Part shown: positions 45,124 through 56,730 of the stretch, in pieces
Layout: each line of letters opens with the position of its first letter
Numbering within the stretch: the stretch's first letter is position 1
Origin: Apiosordaria backusii
Taxonomy: Eukaryota; Ascomycota; Sordariomycetes; Sordariales; Lasiosphaeriaceae
Assembly (NCBI GenBank): GCA_030549205.1
Contig: JAUKTV010000001.1
Location: 1,054,001-1,118,000, forward strand
Length of the DNA: 64,000 nt
Reading direction: 5' to 3'
Position numbers and translations under genes: made by a program
Notes under the pieces: model-generated
Database searches by the model: none
What the model was told of the DNA's origin: nothing
The model's input: the letters and a program-made list of their open reading frames with translations, nothing else

Positions 45124-46053
45124 AGATTATTCTTCTGGATTTTCGGGTAATGGGAAGGAGTTGGAGGCTTTCATGATTCATGATGTATGTATGTATGCAT
45201 GGGTGGTGTGAGGTAAAAATTGATACCGAATTTTTTTTTTTTTGGTTTGAACAATAACAACAGAGTTATTTGATCATCTCTTTTGCCTTCCTACCTACCG
45301 CGTTTAAATGATGTGTGATGGTATCAATGAAGTGCTGCTCTTCTCACAAGGGTGGGCTCACTGTGCAAAAAGATTATCTCAACATTTCCAGTGCATTCCC
45401 TAGGTACCTATGGTTATATTCCATCCCCTAAAACACAAACATAAGGCCCAGACTTCGAATTCTTTTTCATTCTCTTCATGAAACCATCATGAGACTGTCA
45501 TTTTACCATGTCCTGTCATCTCCTTTTCATTTCACCAGCTGTTCGATTGTTGGTATTTGCTGAATATATACATATATGAAGCTTAATTCCTCCCACTCTA
45601 AAGCACACGCATCCCGGGTGATTCACGACATCCACACAGCATCCTCTTGGGTCAATGAGTACAAGTAAACACAGTTTGTTTGAACCAAGCTGATCCTGGC
45701 CAACTATTGTACTGATAAAAGTACATGGGTATAGTTTATACAATCCTCTGACAAAAACGCCCGGGACTCCAGTGTCTGGAAAATCCCATGCTTCCCATAA
45801 TGCATGCAACCTCCTCTCCAATGCTGAGACATCCATTTCCAACAACAGTTAGACCCGCAAAACAAATTTCACCTGCTTTGCTTTCTATCATATGCCAGTT
45901 CCCAAATCAAAACGCCTTCTTCAATGCTTGTGTTAAACCATGCTCCTTGCCATGCCAAACATGCCGTCGTTGCTGGAAACAAGTGTTGTGTATCAGGTGT
46001 ATGTACGGTATGCTGTCCAACGATGAACAAAAGAGTCGTATGTATCCCGAAAC
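45124..46053. other. Convergent 3' flanks of HPPD and the DUF2293 gene
   Basis: About 0.9 kb with an 11-T run near 45231 and no supportable gene. Confidence 0.5.
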
Positions 46054-48832
46054 TCAGTCAATCGCAATTACTTCGTCATTTCTAGGGACTTGCCGCACAA
46101 AGCGGGGTTGCTGATTCTCTACACCGGGATGCGACATGGGAACGGTTGCTGTACGGGACTGATATGGGCGACCAACCTCATAGCCAGGACCATGATCGTA
46201 GCTACTTCATGTCAGTACTAACGCCCCACCACAAAGCAAATCCTCATGTACTGACCCTGGATGAACTGGCCGATATTCAATCCCAACTACTCGTTCCTGA
46301 CGCTCCGATCGCTGTGGAAGACGGATAAAATCAGCCTGTTGATAAACTGGAACACGGCCAACATGCTCTGGTGGGTAACCCGGCCGTTCATAAGCCACGA
46401 CTCGCTCAATACGCCGGGCTTGGGTATTGACAGGCACAGAGTGCCCGTCAAATTCTCCTGTGTCAACAGGAATCGGGCTCAGCTCATGCCGCCTGGGAAA
46501 GTTGTTAGAGACCCTAACAATCTCTATAAAATCGCCTCGCAGACGATCCATGGGTTGAATTCTCTCGTCAGCATACCGCCCGTCATGTCTTGCAACATCA
46601 ATGGGGCCTGTTGGACGAACGTCAGCGGCCCCTCTGATGGCAAAAGGACGAGTGGTGAGCTGCGGGTGCATCGACTCCGCCCACGATTGGTGTGCCGGTG
46701 CTGGAGTGTCCTCGATGTAGATGGGCCGAGCTTCCGACCTACGGACCAGCCCATCGTCCTCGACATAGATGGGTCTAGCCTCCGACCTAAGGGGCGCCGC
46801 TCCATGGCGTGGGACATTGTCCTGGTATGTGGTCAAGCGGTGCAGACTTGAACCGCCAGGGCCGTTGGGCATCCGGCTTTGCTCAGTTCGAGGAGGCAAC
46901 CTCACAAAACCTTCGTCACCTCCCAGCGTCCGGTATTCTTGTGGCTCAGCAGGCCTGGAGGTGGGAACATCAGCGCCGTAGGTCATATATCGCATCGGGG
47001 CAGACCTGGCCGCAGAGGAGGATTGCTGAACAGGGAATCTTGTGGGAGAGGCAGGCTCAATTGACTGCAAAACATGGTCCTTAGGTTCGTGACCATGGTA
47101 ATGCCTCGCCCGCTCAACTTCACGATAAGGGTAGGGCCGGGACCCAACTATAGGTCCAAATCCGCTCTCGGCTGCACTCCTATGAGCGCGCACGGCCTCC
47201 GGTACATGGCTACTGGTGGTCGCAGAGGTACGCTGCGTTATATCCATATAACCAGGCCGGCTGCCAGTCTCTTGGAACCCATTCTGTTGGTTGAAAGGGG
47301 TACGTGTATAATACACCGGCTCCTTTGGACTGTGTGCTGTAGTAAGGTCAGACTCCAGACGAACAGGATGTTCAATGCGTAATGGGCCGTGACTGGCAGA
47401 CCTACCATTGGCCATCAAAGCTGCAGAAGGCCTCGACTCCTGTGGTTCAAGTCGTTGGCGCTCCACGGCTTGACTCCAGGCCACGTCACGGGCCGCTTGA
47501 TAGCGGCTGAAACCCCGTTGTGCCCACTTGGCAGCCTTGCGGTCTTTCTGCTGATTCTTCTTGATGGCGCTGCGCTCTGCACGAGCTACGCGGGGAGCAC
47601 TGTCCCCGCGAGGCTGTTCAGTGGCGGGCCGAACGGCAGGATGGGTGGCAAGATGGTGCGGTCGTAGCTGGGAAGCTCGGTTGGGGGAATGTCGCCAGTT
47701 CACTTCCGCTTGGTCATCCTCATCTGCCACTGAGGTATCAGACGAATCATCTTCGTCGTCATCCTCATCGTCTTCATCGTCGCTCTCAGAATCTGAGATC
47801 ACGATGACTTCGTAGAGAATCTCATCAAGCTGGTCTCGTCCTGTCTCCTCATCCCCTCGCCACTTGACAAGGTAGTCGAGGCAGAGGGACTCGACAGCTT
47901 TTCTCGCGTTGACCCAGGATGTTTCCTTTAGTAGCTGATCGTATCGGGTGTGGTTATGGCGGATATGCGCTAGCACAGCGAGCTGAACTCGGCGTGACAG
48001 TGTGATGTCGGCAGCGAGGCCAACTGGCGCAGAATCCTTGTTTTGTAGTAGCTTTGCCTGTCTGAGAGTAAGATTGTGCTGTCGAAGCGATGATGATGAT
48101 GGGCCTACCTTGTTGAACGCATGGTCCAAAATCATCTGGCGGTCGGTATGGGGAATGCGTGGAAACAAGTCTCTTATGGCTGCGTCAGCTTGCTTGTTGA
48201 TGTCTTCTTGTCTCTCGGGGATAGGCTCTGGGAGGCCCAGCTGAGCGCTGGCACCAACCAGCTGGTCATCCCCGAGAGTCTTGCGAGCTTCCTCCACAAT
48301 GGACTCTCGGAAGTGGTGGCCCACTCGGTTGAGGTGAAGACTCAAGGCTGCCGAAAACATGCCATTGGATGACTGATGATATGTTAGAATAAATAATATA
48401 TAGGGAACCCGTGTTCTTGACAAACCGTCACGATGAAGATCATGGCGTCACGCTCGCGAGAGAGCTCCTTGCATAATGTCGTCAGGGCTGGGTTCCCAAT
48501 AGGAACAAACTCCATGCCCGGGGGAGGCTGCCGGCTTTGAGTAAACTACTTGGTGTCAGTGTCCAGGACGATGTGAGACAGCCAATAAGCCCGCATGATC
48601 CAGTTACCTCGAATTCAAGTCTCTTCTTCTTGTTCTTGTTCTCGACAGCTTCGTACCACGTCTTGTACTTCTTGCTGAGCTGTGGCTTGTCAGGAATAGC
48701 AACCAAACCTGGGGGCATAGGCGCCGTCCAATCTATGATGTTTCCCTTGCGATCTCTTTTGTGCCTGGTCTTGGCATGAGTTCCGGTGGCAGCGGTCGCA
48801 ACAGCGCCCTTCTTCTTCTTGTCCCTTCCCAT
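46054..48832 (-). CDS. DUF2293-domain protein with acidic stretch and SUMO-interaction-like motif
   Basis: Minus-strand exons 48832-48608, 48545-48426, 48372-48109, 48036-46256 and 46201-46054; about 845 residues. Introns are 62, 53, 72 and 54 nt. The third (48037-48108, in frame) is inferred because removing it joins ILDHAFNK to DSAPVGLAADITLSRRVQLAV as in other DUF2293 proteins. The N-terminus is Lys-rich and basic. DUF2293 covers roughly residues 175-265 and ends AHIRHNHTRYD...LVKWRG. It is followed by VIVISDSESDDE and a run of Asp/Glu, then a long disordered region rich in Arg, Pro and repeated RSEARPIY motifs. The last exon ends in NDEVIAID. Function of DUF2293 is unknown to me; the basic start and acidic tract suggest a nuclear protein, an inference only. 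Confidence 0.87.
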
Positions 48833-48886
48833 CTTGGCTAGTTGTAATCAAGTTGGCATGGCAAACCGTAGGGATAACCTGCTTGG

Positions 48887-48913
48887 ACAGTCGATACAGT
48901 CGATACAGTCGAT
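48887..48913. repeat. Three tandem copies of ACAGTCGAT
   Basis: Three exact 9-bp units, 55-81 bp upstream of the DUF2293 start codon, so probably in its leader or core promoter. Confidence 0.85.
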
Positions 48914-49491
48914 AGCAGAGCCAAAAACTCGTCAAGCCAGCCGGAATAGAGAGTGTGGAATGGATTGGGCACCAAAGCGACGCTTTTCTTTACACTCAAG
49001 AAAGGGCAGCAAGGGTCTTCACAGGGGAGGACCGAGCTGGCAGCTTGCAAAAGATGAAAAGACGCGCGCGCAGTGAAATGCCTTTGAGAGAGATAGAAAA
49101 GAAAAGGAAAATACGACAGGCGAAAACACCTCCTGGAGAGAGCGCTGGGGAAACAATATCCACAGTTCAGGTTGGGTGTGCTGGGAAAAGCAGTCCGTTC
49201 AGTGCTCGCTGTGCAAGTTGGCAATGAACTTGAACCCGGGAACGATATTAGCAACAGTAAAGCGCAAGAAATTTTCTCACAGAGGCCGGACACGATGAAT
49301 GGAAGCCTGCGGTGATTGCTCCAGCGTGAAAACTCTGTGGACAGCAGTCGCGATGCACGCTCTTGGATTAAAAAAGGAGAGATGGAAGGGAAGGAACGGT
49401 GCGTCACCCCTCAAGAGAATCGCAGCAGTGATGGAATCCCTCGGGCGAGATGTGTGGCGCAAGAGTGGGTCAAACAGCCGAAAACGCCACA

Positions 49492-49524
49492 GCAGGGTCG
49501 GCGCAGGGTCGGTGCAGGGTCGGC
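49492..49524. repeat. Three tandem 11-bp units of GCAGGGTCGG
   Basis: Three copies of GCAGGGTCGG separated by a single variable base (C, then T), about 370-405 bp before the DHX35 start codon. Confidence 0.85.
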
Positions 49525-49593
49525 ATTATCGGAACAAGCCAGACTCCAGCCACACTCTCTTTTGCACTTCATGATTGATAGTCGAGATTGATT

Positions 49594-49614
49594 GGTGCCA
49601 GGTGCCAGGTGCCA
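49594..49614. repeat. Three tandem copies of GGTGCCA
   Basis: Three exact 7-bp units about 280-300 bp before the DHX35 start codon. The half-palindromic GGTGCCA/TGGCACC could be a factor site, but this is not established. Confidence 0.8.
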
Positions 49615-49896
49615 GCAGATGGAGTTTCACAGATCAAGTGCCCTCCTTGTTCTGCATCTTGGTGTAATCTGGAGCCTGCGTCTTCAAGTTTGGCTTGAAT
49701 CAACTGCATGAGTGTCTGCTGAGGACAACTGAGGACCAGAACGGTGTTTAACCGTGGCGGCTTCTGGTCTTCATTTATAGCAGACTAGAAGCTCGTCGTT
49801 CTCGTGCTGGAATAGTTCAGTCTTCTCTCAAACCACTTACAGCAACCTTCATAGCTGTCTTTGCTAAGACAACAATCATCAACCAACATTCTCACA

Positions 49897-51921
49897 ATGG
49901 CCGACTTTGACCTTGGAGCGTCTTTTATTCCTGCCTTGTACAAGCCGGCAGCTCTCTTGCCTATTGCCAAGCATCGAGAGGCTCTCTTATACTTGATTGA
50001 AACCTCTCCCGTCACCATCGTCGTGGGCCAAACCGGCTCGGGCAAGAGCACACAGATCCCCCAGTTCCTTGAGCAGGCAGGATGGTGTGCCGACGGCAAG
50101 ATTATCGGAGTGACGCAGCCCCGGCGTGTTGCAGCAACCACGGTTGCCATGAGGGTTGCAGAAGAGGTTGGTTGCGACGTTGGCAAGGAAGTCGGTTTCT
50201 CCATTCGCTTCGAGGATCTCACCTCGGCCGTCACCAAGATCAAGTTCATGACTGATGGCCTTCTTATTAGGGAGGCACTTGTTGACCCTCTCTTGTCCCG
50301 GTACTCAGTCATCATGGTCGACGAAGCCCATGAGCGATCCATCAGTTCCGATATCCTTCTCGGGTTGCTCAAGAAAATCCGCAGGAAGAGACCCGAGTTG
50401 AGGATTATCATCAGCAGCGCTACTCTCCAAGCCGAAGACTTTCGAGATTTTTTCTCCGAGTCCCCCGACGAAGCAGCGAAAGATGGAACAGATGCCGCCA
50501 AGATTGCTTCCATCATTAGCCTCGAGGGCCGAACCCACCCCATCGACATTCTTTACCTGGAGCAGCCAGCTGAGGACTACCTTGAGAAGGCTGTTTCGAC
50601 AGTCTTTGAAATTCACGCTAATGAGCCAAAAGGCGACATTCTGGTCTTCTTGACCGGCAGAGACGAGATTGAGAAAGCTGTTCAGGCGGTCTCGGAGCGT
50701 TCTGCGCAGCTCCCTCCAGGTTCCGATTCCCTTTTGCCACTGCCGATGTATGCTGGCTTGTCAACAGAACAGCAAAACTACATCTTCGAAGGAACCCCGG
50801 AGAACTTCAGGAAAGTCATCTTCTCAACCAACATTTCCGAGGCCTCAGTGACGATCGACGGCATCGTCTATGTGGTGGACTCGGGCTTTGTCAAGCTCCG
50901 CGCCTACAACCCCCAGACTGGCATCGAAAGTCTGACAGCGACTCCAGTATCGAAGGCATCCGCTGCCCAGAGGTCAGGACGTGCAGGCCGGACCAAGCCT
51001 GGAAAATGCTACCGGCTATACACTGAAGAGGCCTACCAAGCTCTGCCTGACGCCAACGTCCCCGAGATTCAGCGGTCAAACTTGGCGCCATTCGTCCTGC
51101 AACTCAAAGCGCTGGGCATCGACAATGTTCTCCGGTTTGACTTTCTCACACCACCCCCGGCAGAGCTGATGGTCAGGGCACTTGAACTGCTCTACTCACT
51201 TGGAGCTCTGGATGAGTATTCCAAACTGACAAAACCGCTGGGTTCGAGGATGGCTGAGCTGGCAGTCGAGCCCATGATGAGCAAGACTCTTCTCTCGGCA
51301 CCTTCTTTTGGCTGCCTGAGCGAGATATTGACCATAGCAGCCATGACCAGCCTCGGTGGGGCGATATGGATTCAGCACGATGGCGAGAAAAAGAAGACAG
51401 AGAGCGCAAAGCGGAAATTCTCCACCGAAGAAGGGGACCATCTAACCCTTCTCAACGTTTACCAAGCCTTTGTGACAAAGGGCCGCAAGGAGGCACGCTT
51501 CTGCCACGAGAACATGCTGAACTTCAAGGCAATGTCCCGAGCAGTCAGTATTCGAGCCCAGCTCAAACGATCTCTCGAGCGGTTCGGAATCGTGGTCGAT
51601 GAGTCACTTGCAACTGGCTTGGCCTCATCAACTGCAGCTGGCTCAACTTCGACCAACATAGCAGAGCAGATTCGACGCTGCTTAACCTCTGGCTACTTTG
51701 CTCACGCTGCCAGAATGCAACCTGACGGGTCGTTCAAGAATGTTTCGGGCACAACGGTTTTGCATGCGCACCCGAGCTCTATTATGTTCAACAGAAAGGC
51801 TGACTGGGTTATCTTCCATGAGGTGATGGAGACGGGCGACAAGACTTACATTCGGGATATCACCAAGATTGAGAAGAACTGGCTGTTGGAGTATGCCCCC
51901 GAGTTTTACAAGACGACTTGA
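49897..51921 (+). CDS. DEAH-box RNA helicase, DHX35-like
   Basis: ATP-dependent RNA helicase of the spliceosomal DEAH group; human DHX35 is found in the catalytic (C) spliceosome. Single exon of 674 residues. The ATG at 49897 (MADFDLGASFIPALYKP) sits in a good context; the frame upstream has only a TTG. Motif I GQTGSGKST (Lys50), motif Ia TQPRRVAA, motif II DEAH (142-145), motif III SAT (~175), and motif VI QRSGRAGR (from residue 358) are all intact, followed by winged-helix, ratchet and OB-fold regions ending in NWLLEYAPEFY. The close match to DHX35 motifs such as FMTDGLLIREALVDPLL and VIMVDEAHERS supports the subfamily over Prp2/16/22/43. This helicase is missing from budding yeast but kept in filamentous fungi with many introns, which fits this genome. 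Confidence 0.94.
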   Translation: MADFDLGASFIPALYKPAALLPIAKHREALLYLIETSPVTIVVGQTGSGKSTQIPQFLEQAGWCADGKIIGVTQPRRVAATTVAMRVAEEVGCDVGKEVGFSIRFEDLTSAVTKIKFMTDGLLIREALVDPLLSRYSVIMVDEAHERSISSDILLGLLKKIRRKRPELRIIISSATLQAEDFRDFFSESPDEAAKDGTDAAKIASIISLEGRTHPIDILYLEQPAEDYLEKAVSTVFEIHANEPKGDILVFLTGRDEIEKAVQAVSERSAQLPPGSDSLLPLPMYAGLSTEQQNYIFEGTPENFRKVIFSTNISEASVTIDGIVYVVDSGFVKLRAYNPQTGIESLTATPVSKASAAQRSGRAGRTKPGKCYRLYTEEAYQALPDANVPEIQRSNLAPFVLQLKALGIDNVLRFDFLTPPPAELMVRALELLYSLGALDEYSKLTKPLGSRMAELAVEPMMSKTLLSAPSFGCLSEILTIAAMTSLGGAIWIQHDGEKKKTESAKRKFSTEEGDHLTLLNVYQAFVTKGRKEARFCHENMLNFKAMSRAVSIRAQLKRSLERFGIVVDESLATGLASSTAAGSTSTNIAEQIRRCLTSGYFAHAARMQPDGSFKNVSGTTVLHAHPSSIMFNRKADWVIFHEVMETGDKTYIRDITKIEKNWLLEYAPEFYKTT

Positions 51922-54248
51922 TACCGCAAGATGGATTGAGGCTTTTTGGCAACGCGAGAACTGAGCGGGCGGCCTAGGGAAATCGGACCGAGAGAGAGTA
52001 AGACATAACAAACCGGAGGCTTGCTCCCGACATACCTATGCAGCGATTTATCGGTTTATTGCTCCGTGGCAAGGGAACGGAGGTCGACGACGGTTTGTGA
52101 AGGCATGATTTCACTGGATGGAAACAAGAAACTTTCATGTTTGTGGCGTCTGTTGAAGGGAGCCAATGCAAGGCATCAAGGCTCAAGCTGAGACAAAAAC
52201 CCCGTATTGCTTTATTTCCCCGTCTTTTTGGACCTCGGGTTTTAGATCACGATGGTAGCACCGGTGACACGATCTGGCGGAGGATGTGATGAAGATTAAA
52301 CAACGGGTAGCACCACTTGGCAATTGAGTCTTAGTTGAAGGGAACATTGCAGGACTAATATAACCCCAAGGCTGAAAAAGAAGGATATTGGAAGCAAATA
52401 TCGAACAGTGTCTACGGATACCCCAGGGATATGTTGTGCAACGGTGATCGATTTGCTTCTCGAAAATCTACCAAAGACCGGACGAACCAAGCCGGTAGAT
52501 TATTCTCGCCCGCAATTACATCATGCACATCTCAGGTACCGTGCAGATCATATCCATGCAATGCGGGCTGCGCATAAAGTTTCTTGTGCTGCTTGTTTGT
52601 GTTTTGTTTTCCTTGATTCCGTTTTCGACCTTTCCGGGGGAGCGGCAGGCCATGACTCGAGCGTGTTCATATGTCCGTATTCGGTTGGCGTGTCTCAGTC
52701 CACAAGGCTCAAGTGAGATATCTACGAATCACCTCCGAGAACCAGAAGAAAAAGTCTGCATGCGAAGCTAGGAACAGCTGCAGCAACCACGAACTCGATC
52801 AAGCAGAAAAAAAAAAGAATTTTCCTGCCGAAGCCATCGTCATGCAGGTTGACCGTTCGACCCGCACTACCGCGCCGGTATCACGGTGTCAGGGCTACGG
52901 AGGTGACCACCGGGGACAGCCGCGCCGGTACATACAGTTTTCCCTTTTTCCTAGGGTTTTCCCCTGAATCCAGGGATCGCTGACACTGGCGAGACGGGCT
53001 TTCATCTCGGCAAAGTACCGTTCCACAGTGGTTATCAGCCCCGGTACCTGTCCGATTCCAGGCGGTGACAGACTGTTCGTTAGGGAGTCTGGCGAAATTA
53101 GCGCCATCTGGGTGCTTGCTCCGTTCCTGCATTAGCAATGGCCTGCTACAGGATTGCGACGCTATCATTGGTCTAGAAGACCCAACGGGGCAGATGCAGC
53201 CCACAGTCTCCACGTTTAGCCGGTGATAAAAATGGAGCAGAATCTCTCTCATTGGCTGGTAGACGCTGCGACAGGTGTTGACATCCCTGTTGGAATTTCA
53301 CCGTCGTGAACCAGGCGCCATCCCCCCTTTTGATTAAGACGAAATTAGCAATTTCTATTCGCCCGCCGCTCTGCTGAGTGCCCACGACAGCGACAGTGGA
53401 AGAGGAGTCCGGCCCCCGGGCTCGCAATCCCTTCCCAGGAACCCCCTCACCGAGATTGGGGGAGCAGCTGAGCTGGCGAGCCAGGCCTGTTCGTACCGTT
53501 GCTTCGTCTCTTCCAGGGCCTGACCTTGGCGGCGAGCTTCTCAACCCCTTCTGTTCTCCGACCACATTCGCTCCCAGTCGTAAATTCTAATCCTAATCAC
53601 CTCACTTTGGGAATCTCTCCCTTTCCGCTCCTTTCGCACTACCCGGACAGAACTTCCTGCTCCTCCCCACGGCCAGACGGTCAACCCAACTTCACATTGT
53701 CGCTTGACGTGTGATCTACTACACTCCTTTATTTTCAACCGTCTTGCCTCTAGCAGGCGCGCCATTCTTTTTCCGCCTCGCTCTGCCTACCTCGCCGACG
53801 ACGATACCTTCATTACTCGCCGCCGACCACCACTCTTTAATTCATTGTTTGCGCCTCACGAATTCTTGACGAGCTTCGGATAGATTTTTAGAGCTTTTGC
53901 GCTCGTTGGTTGCTGTTGATTCCTGCGCCAAGTGACTTGCCCTGTCGCGCGACTTTGCAAGACAACACCACGTCAACGTCGACCTAGTCTGGATAACGGA
54001 TTGGTCATCAGCATTTCTCGGGACATAGAAGGGGAATAATTACGACCAATTTCTTGTCATCTTTCTCCCGCCACGAATGTTATGACAACATATTTCTGCG
54101 CAAGCTAGCATTGACGTCTTTCACAACCTCACGCCATTTGTACGCAGATACCAGTTTCTGTTGCCCTCTCAGCCGCCCTTATTGCGCTATCCGATAATTC
54201 TGAATTTGAAAATTGTCTTGGAAGGGGGGAATCATTTGGGTTGTCAAC
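51922..54248. other. Intergenic with long C/T-rich leader
   Basis: 2.3 kb between two plus-strand genes. The first part should be the 3' flank of the helicase gene. 53,590-54,248 is pyrimidine-rich and GC-poor at the end, as in a long fungal 5' leader for the next gene. Frames at 52,881-53,590 have no recognisable content. Confidence 0.5.
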
Positions 54249-56730
54249 ATGGAGGGAGGATTTTTGGATGGACAGCTTTATCCCATGGGGCCTAGGGTCC
54301 CGGGATTGGAGAAGCGCGGAATCGCCGTGGAGATGCCAACGCCCATATCTGGAATCAAGTTCCCTCGCGCCGTTTTGGCTGCGAGAGCCGAGGAGACCGA
54401 CTGCCCGGACCCGCGACTTTGCCAGAAGCCCGTCGGCTCGTCTTCCATGACCTTGCCGATCGTTCTTGGAGTGTGGTAAGTATGATGTTGGGGTTGAGGA
54501 CTGGATGGTTTTGCTGATACCTTCTTAGCATTCCCTTGGTTGGAGCGATTGGTGTTTTGATTTATCTTCACCGGAGGAACGTGAAGAGGAGTAGACTCGA
54601 GGACATGCACGATCCTCACAAGTCTCTAGATTTTGGTTTGGGTGCCGATTTTGCGAAGAAGAATGGCGGCGGCGGTGGTGTGTCTAACAGCAATGACCCA
54701 TCGCGCTTCAACCGGCAAAAGCGTCAGCAGATGTCGATGGATATGAACCTTTCCAGCCCGTATCTTCTCCCGGACGTTGGTCAGTCCCGGGATTCTTTGA
54801 ATTCACTGGCCCGTACTCTCAAGGCAAACGACGACCCGTACAGCCGTAGCGATGCTGGATCGATAAGGTCGTTCGCGCACAAAAACGGAGATGCGGTTTC
54901 AGTGTACACTCGCGCTGCGAGTCGCTCTGCCAGTCGCCAGGATGGTCCGCTTTCTCCGCCTCAGACGAGAAGTCCTCCGCGCTTGGGCAGCATGGTGCCG
55001 AACTCGCCCCTTTTCCCACCCTCACCGAGTCACATGAGACCACCACAGTCACCCCTCCCCGAACCTCCCAACACTACTGGTGCTGCTATCGGTACGGCCA
55101 ACTCGCAAGGGTGGGATGAGCAAAACATTGGTGTTGCAACGGATGTGCCTGTTCTTCAGCAACCCCCCAATGCCGCCCAGAGGGACGCTCGGAAATCTCC
55201 TCTCTCGCATACTCTCAAGACCAGTGACTCCAGCCTGGACCTCGCCCCTCCAGTAAATCCCTTCGAGAAACCCGAGGCTCAAGAAATTGACACACCCACT
55301 GAGCCTACCAGTGTCGGTTTGGGACTCATGGATCATGGCGAACCCGCACAGGCCTCAGTCAGGACCTCCACCTCGACCGTCAACAGCGAACTCGAGAGCA
55401 AAGCGCAACGCGGGCAGCCCGCCCAAGCGCCTGCTCTGATCGAGCCTGAACGTGCTGAATTCCATGATTTCGACTTCACTGATATGCCCAGGATGCCCCG
55501 GTCACCCTCGCCTGAGGGCCGCAAAGAACAGCAGCTCGATGTGGATGAGCCCAGAGGCCGGAATATGCAGAGGACGTCACATTTGTATGAGCAGCAGCAA
55601 GAGGGGCCTGCGAGTGGTTTGGGCGTCCCCATGGGAGATAACCGTCGTCTTTCTGTTGGTTTCCGTCCTCTGCCGCCAGACGAGATCACGGAATCAGAGG
55701 ATCCAGAGTACAGAGCCAACCGCATCAGATCTTTCTACAAGGAGTACTTTGAGGATTCCGCTGCCGACAGACCACCAATGCCACCCATGCCCCAGATTCC
55801 GGCCCAGCACCAGCAAAAGCGGCCTGGGCCTCAGCAGAACGGAGGCTACTACGATGAGTACGCCGCGGATGCTCCCTACTTTGATCCCGCCTCGAACTCC
55901 TTCATTATGCCGTACGCCCAGCCTGTGTCTCGCAGAGCCATGACACCACCCCCGTCCGGACAGAGATTCCCTGGCCCAAGAGGTCCTGGTCCACGAGGTC
56001 CCGGCCCGAGAGGACCACCTGGACCGCCCGGTCTTCGCGGTCCTCCCAGGCCAGGCTCTTCCGTTTCCAACCAGATCGGCGGTCCATCCCGCCCAGGATC
56101 GGGAATGTCGAGCGCTTATGGACGTCCCCGTGCCGGCTCCACCATGTCTGGTGGCCGCTTCGGTGGTAACGGCGGTAGCAGAACGCCTGTTCCTCCTCCG
56201 ATGGACCTTAACACCTTGCCCACTCCTGCCATGCTCAAGGACGACTCTTTTATGATCATCAACGCGGCCGACTTTGCTCCTCCCGAAAACTTTGCCTCGC
56301 GTGCCCGTGGCAGATCTCAGAGCCCAGCAGGCGAGCGCCGGGCGTACGAGCGCAAGGTGCCAGTGCACTCGCCATTGGTGAATGCCTATGATGAGCTCGC
56401 CGCCCTTCCCAGCCCGTAAGTGTTTTTTTTTCTGTATCTTTCTCTCCCCAGAGGTGTAATACTAACCGTGTTGTACCTAGTCACACCCTCCGCAAGTCCA
56501 GCACCTTCACCGGCCTCGACTTTGCCCCCCCCCGCAAGTTCGCCAACGACGACGCCCGCAGCGACGCCGGCTCCATCCGCAGCAACCGCAGCGGCCTGTC
56601 CAACCTGCACGCCAACGCCCTTAGGAACGGCGCCGGCCGCGTGAGCAAGCTGCCCGGCGATCAAATCTTTACGCCCGACGCCCTGGCCCAGACCTTGAAG
56701 CCGACGTGGGGTCTGCGTGACAAGATGTAA
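54249..56730 (+). CDS. Single-pass membrane protein with long disordered cytosolic tail, Skg6/Tos2-like
   Basis: Exons 54249-54475, 54529-56415 and 56481-56730; introns of 53 and 65 nt (the second with ACTAAC); 787 residues. One clear membrane segment, PIVLGVCIPLVGAIGVLIYL at about residues 70-89, spans the first splice junction and is followed by a basic stop-transfer HRRNVKRSR and a KSLDFG motif. There is no cleavable signal peptide, so the short N-terminus is probably outside and the long tail inside. The tail is Ser/Pro/Gln-rich, with a collagen-like Gly-Pro-Arg stretch (55970-56058), and ends in a conserved-looking block (SSTFTGLDFAPP, DDARSDAGSIRS, PTWGLRDKM). The TM-plus-motif layout resembles the fungal Skg6/Tos2/Axl2-type family linked to polarity sites; that link is from memory. 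Function uncertain. Confidence 0.85.

Larger units (their letters stand above)
48833..49896. promoter_or_regulatory. Divergent promoter region of the DUF2293 and DHX35 genes
   Basis: 1.06 kb between two start codons facing away from each other. It contains three separate three-copy tandem repeats: ACAGTCGAT (48887-48913), GCAGGGTCGG plus one base (49492-49524) and GGTGCCA (49594-49614). No coding region is convincing inside it. Confidence 0.55.

Noticed and set aside
49785..50616. Minus-strand frames of 254 and 103 codons over the start of the helicase gene
   Set aside because: Antisense to conserved helicase motifs; no independent evidence of coding.
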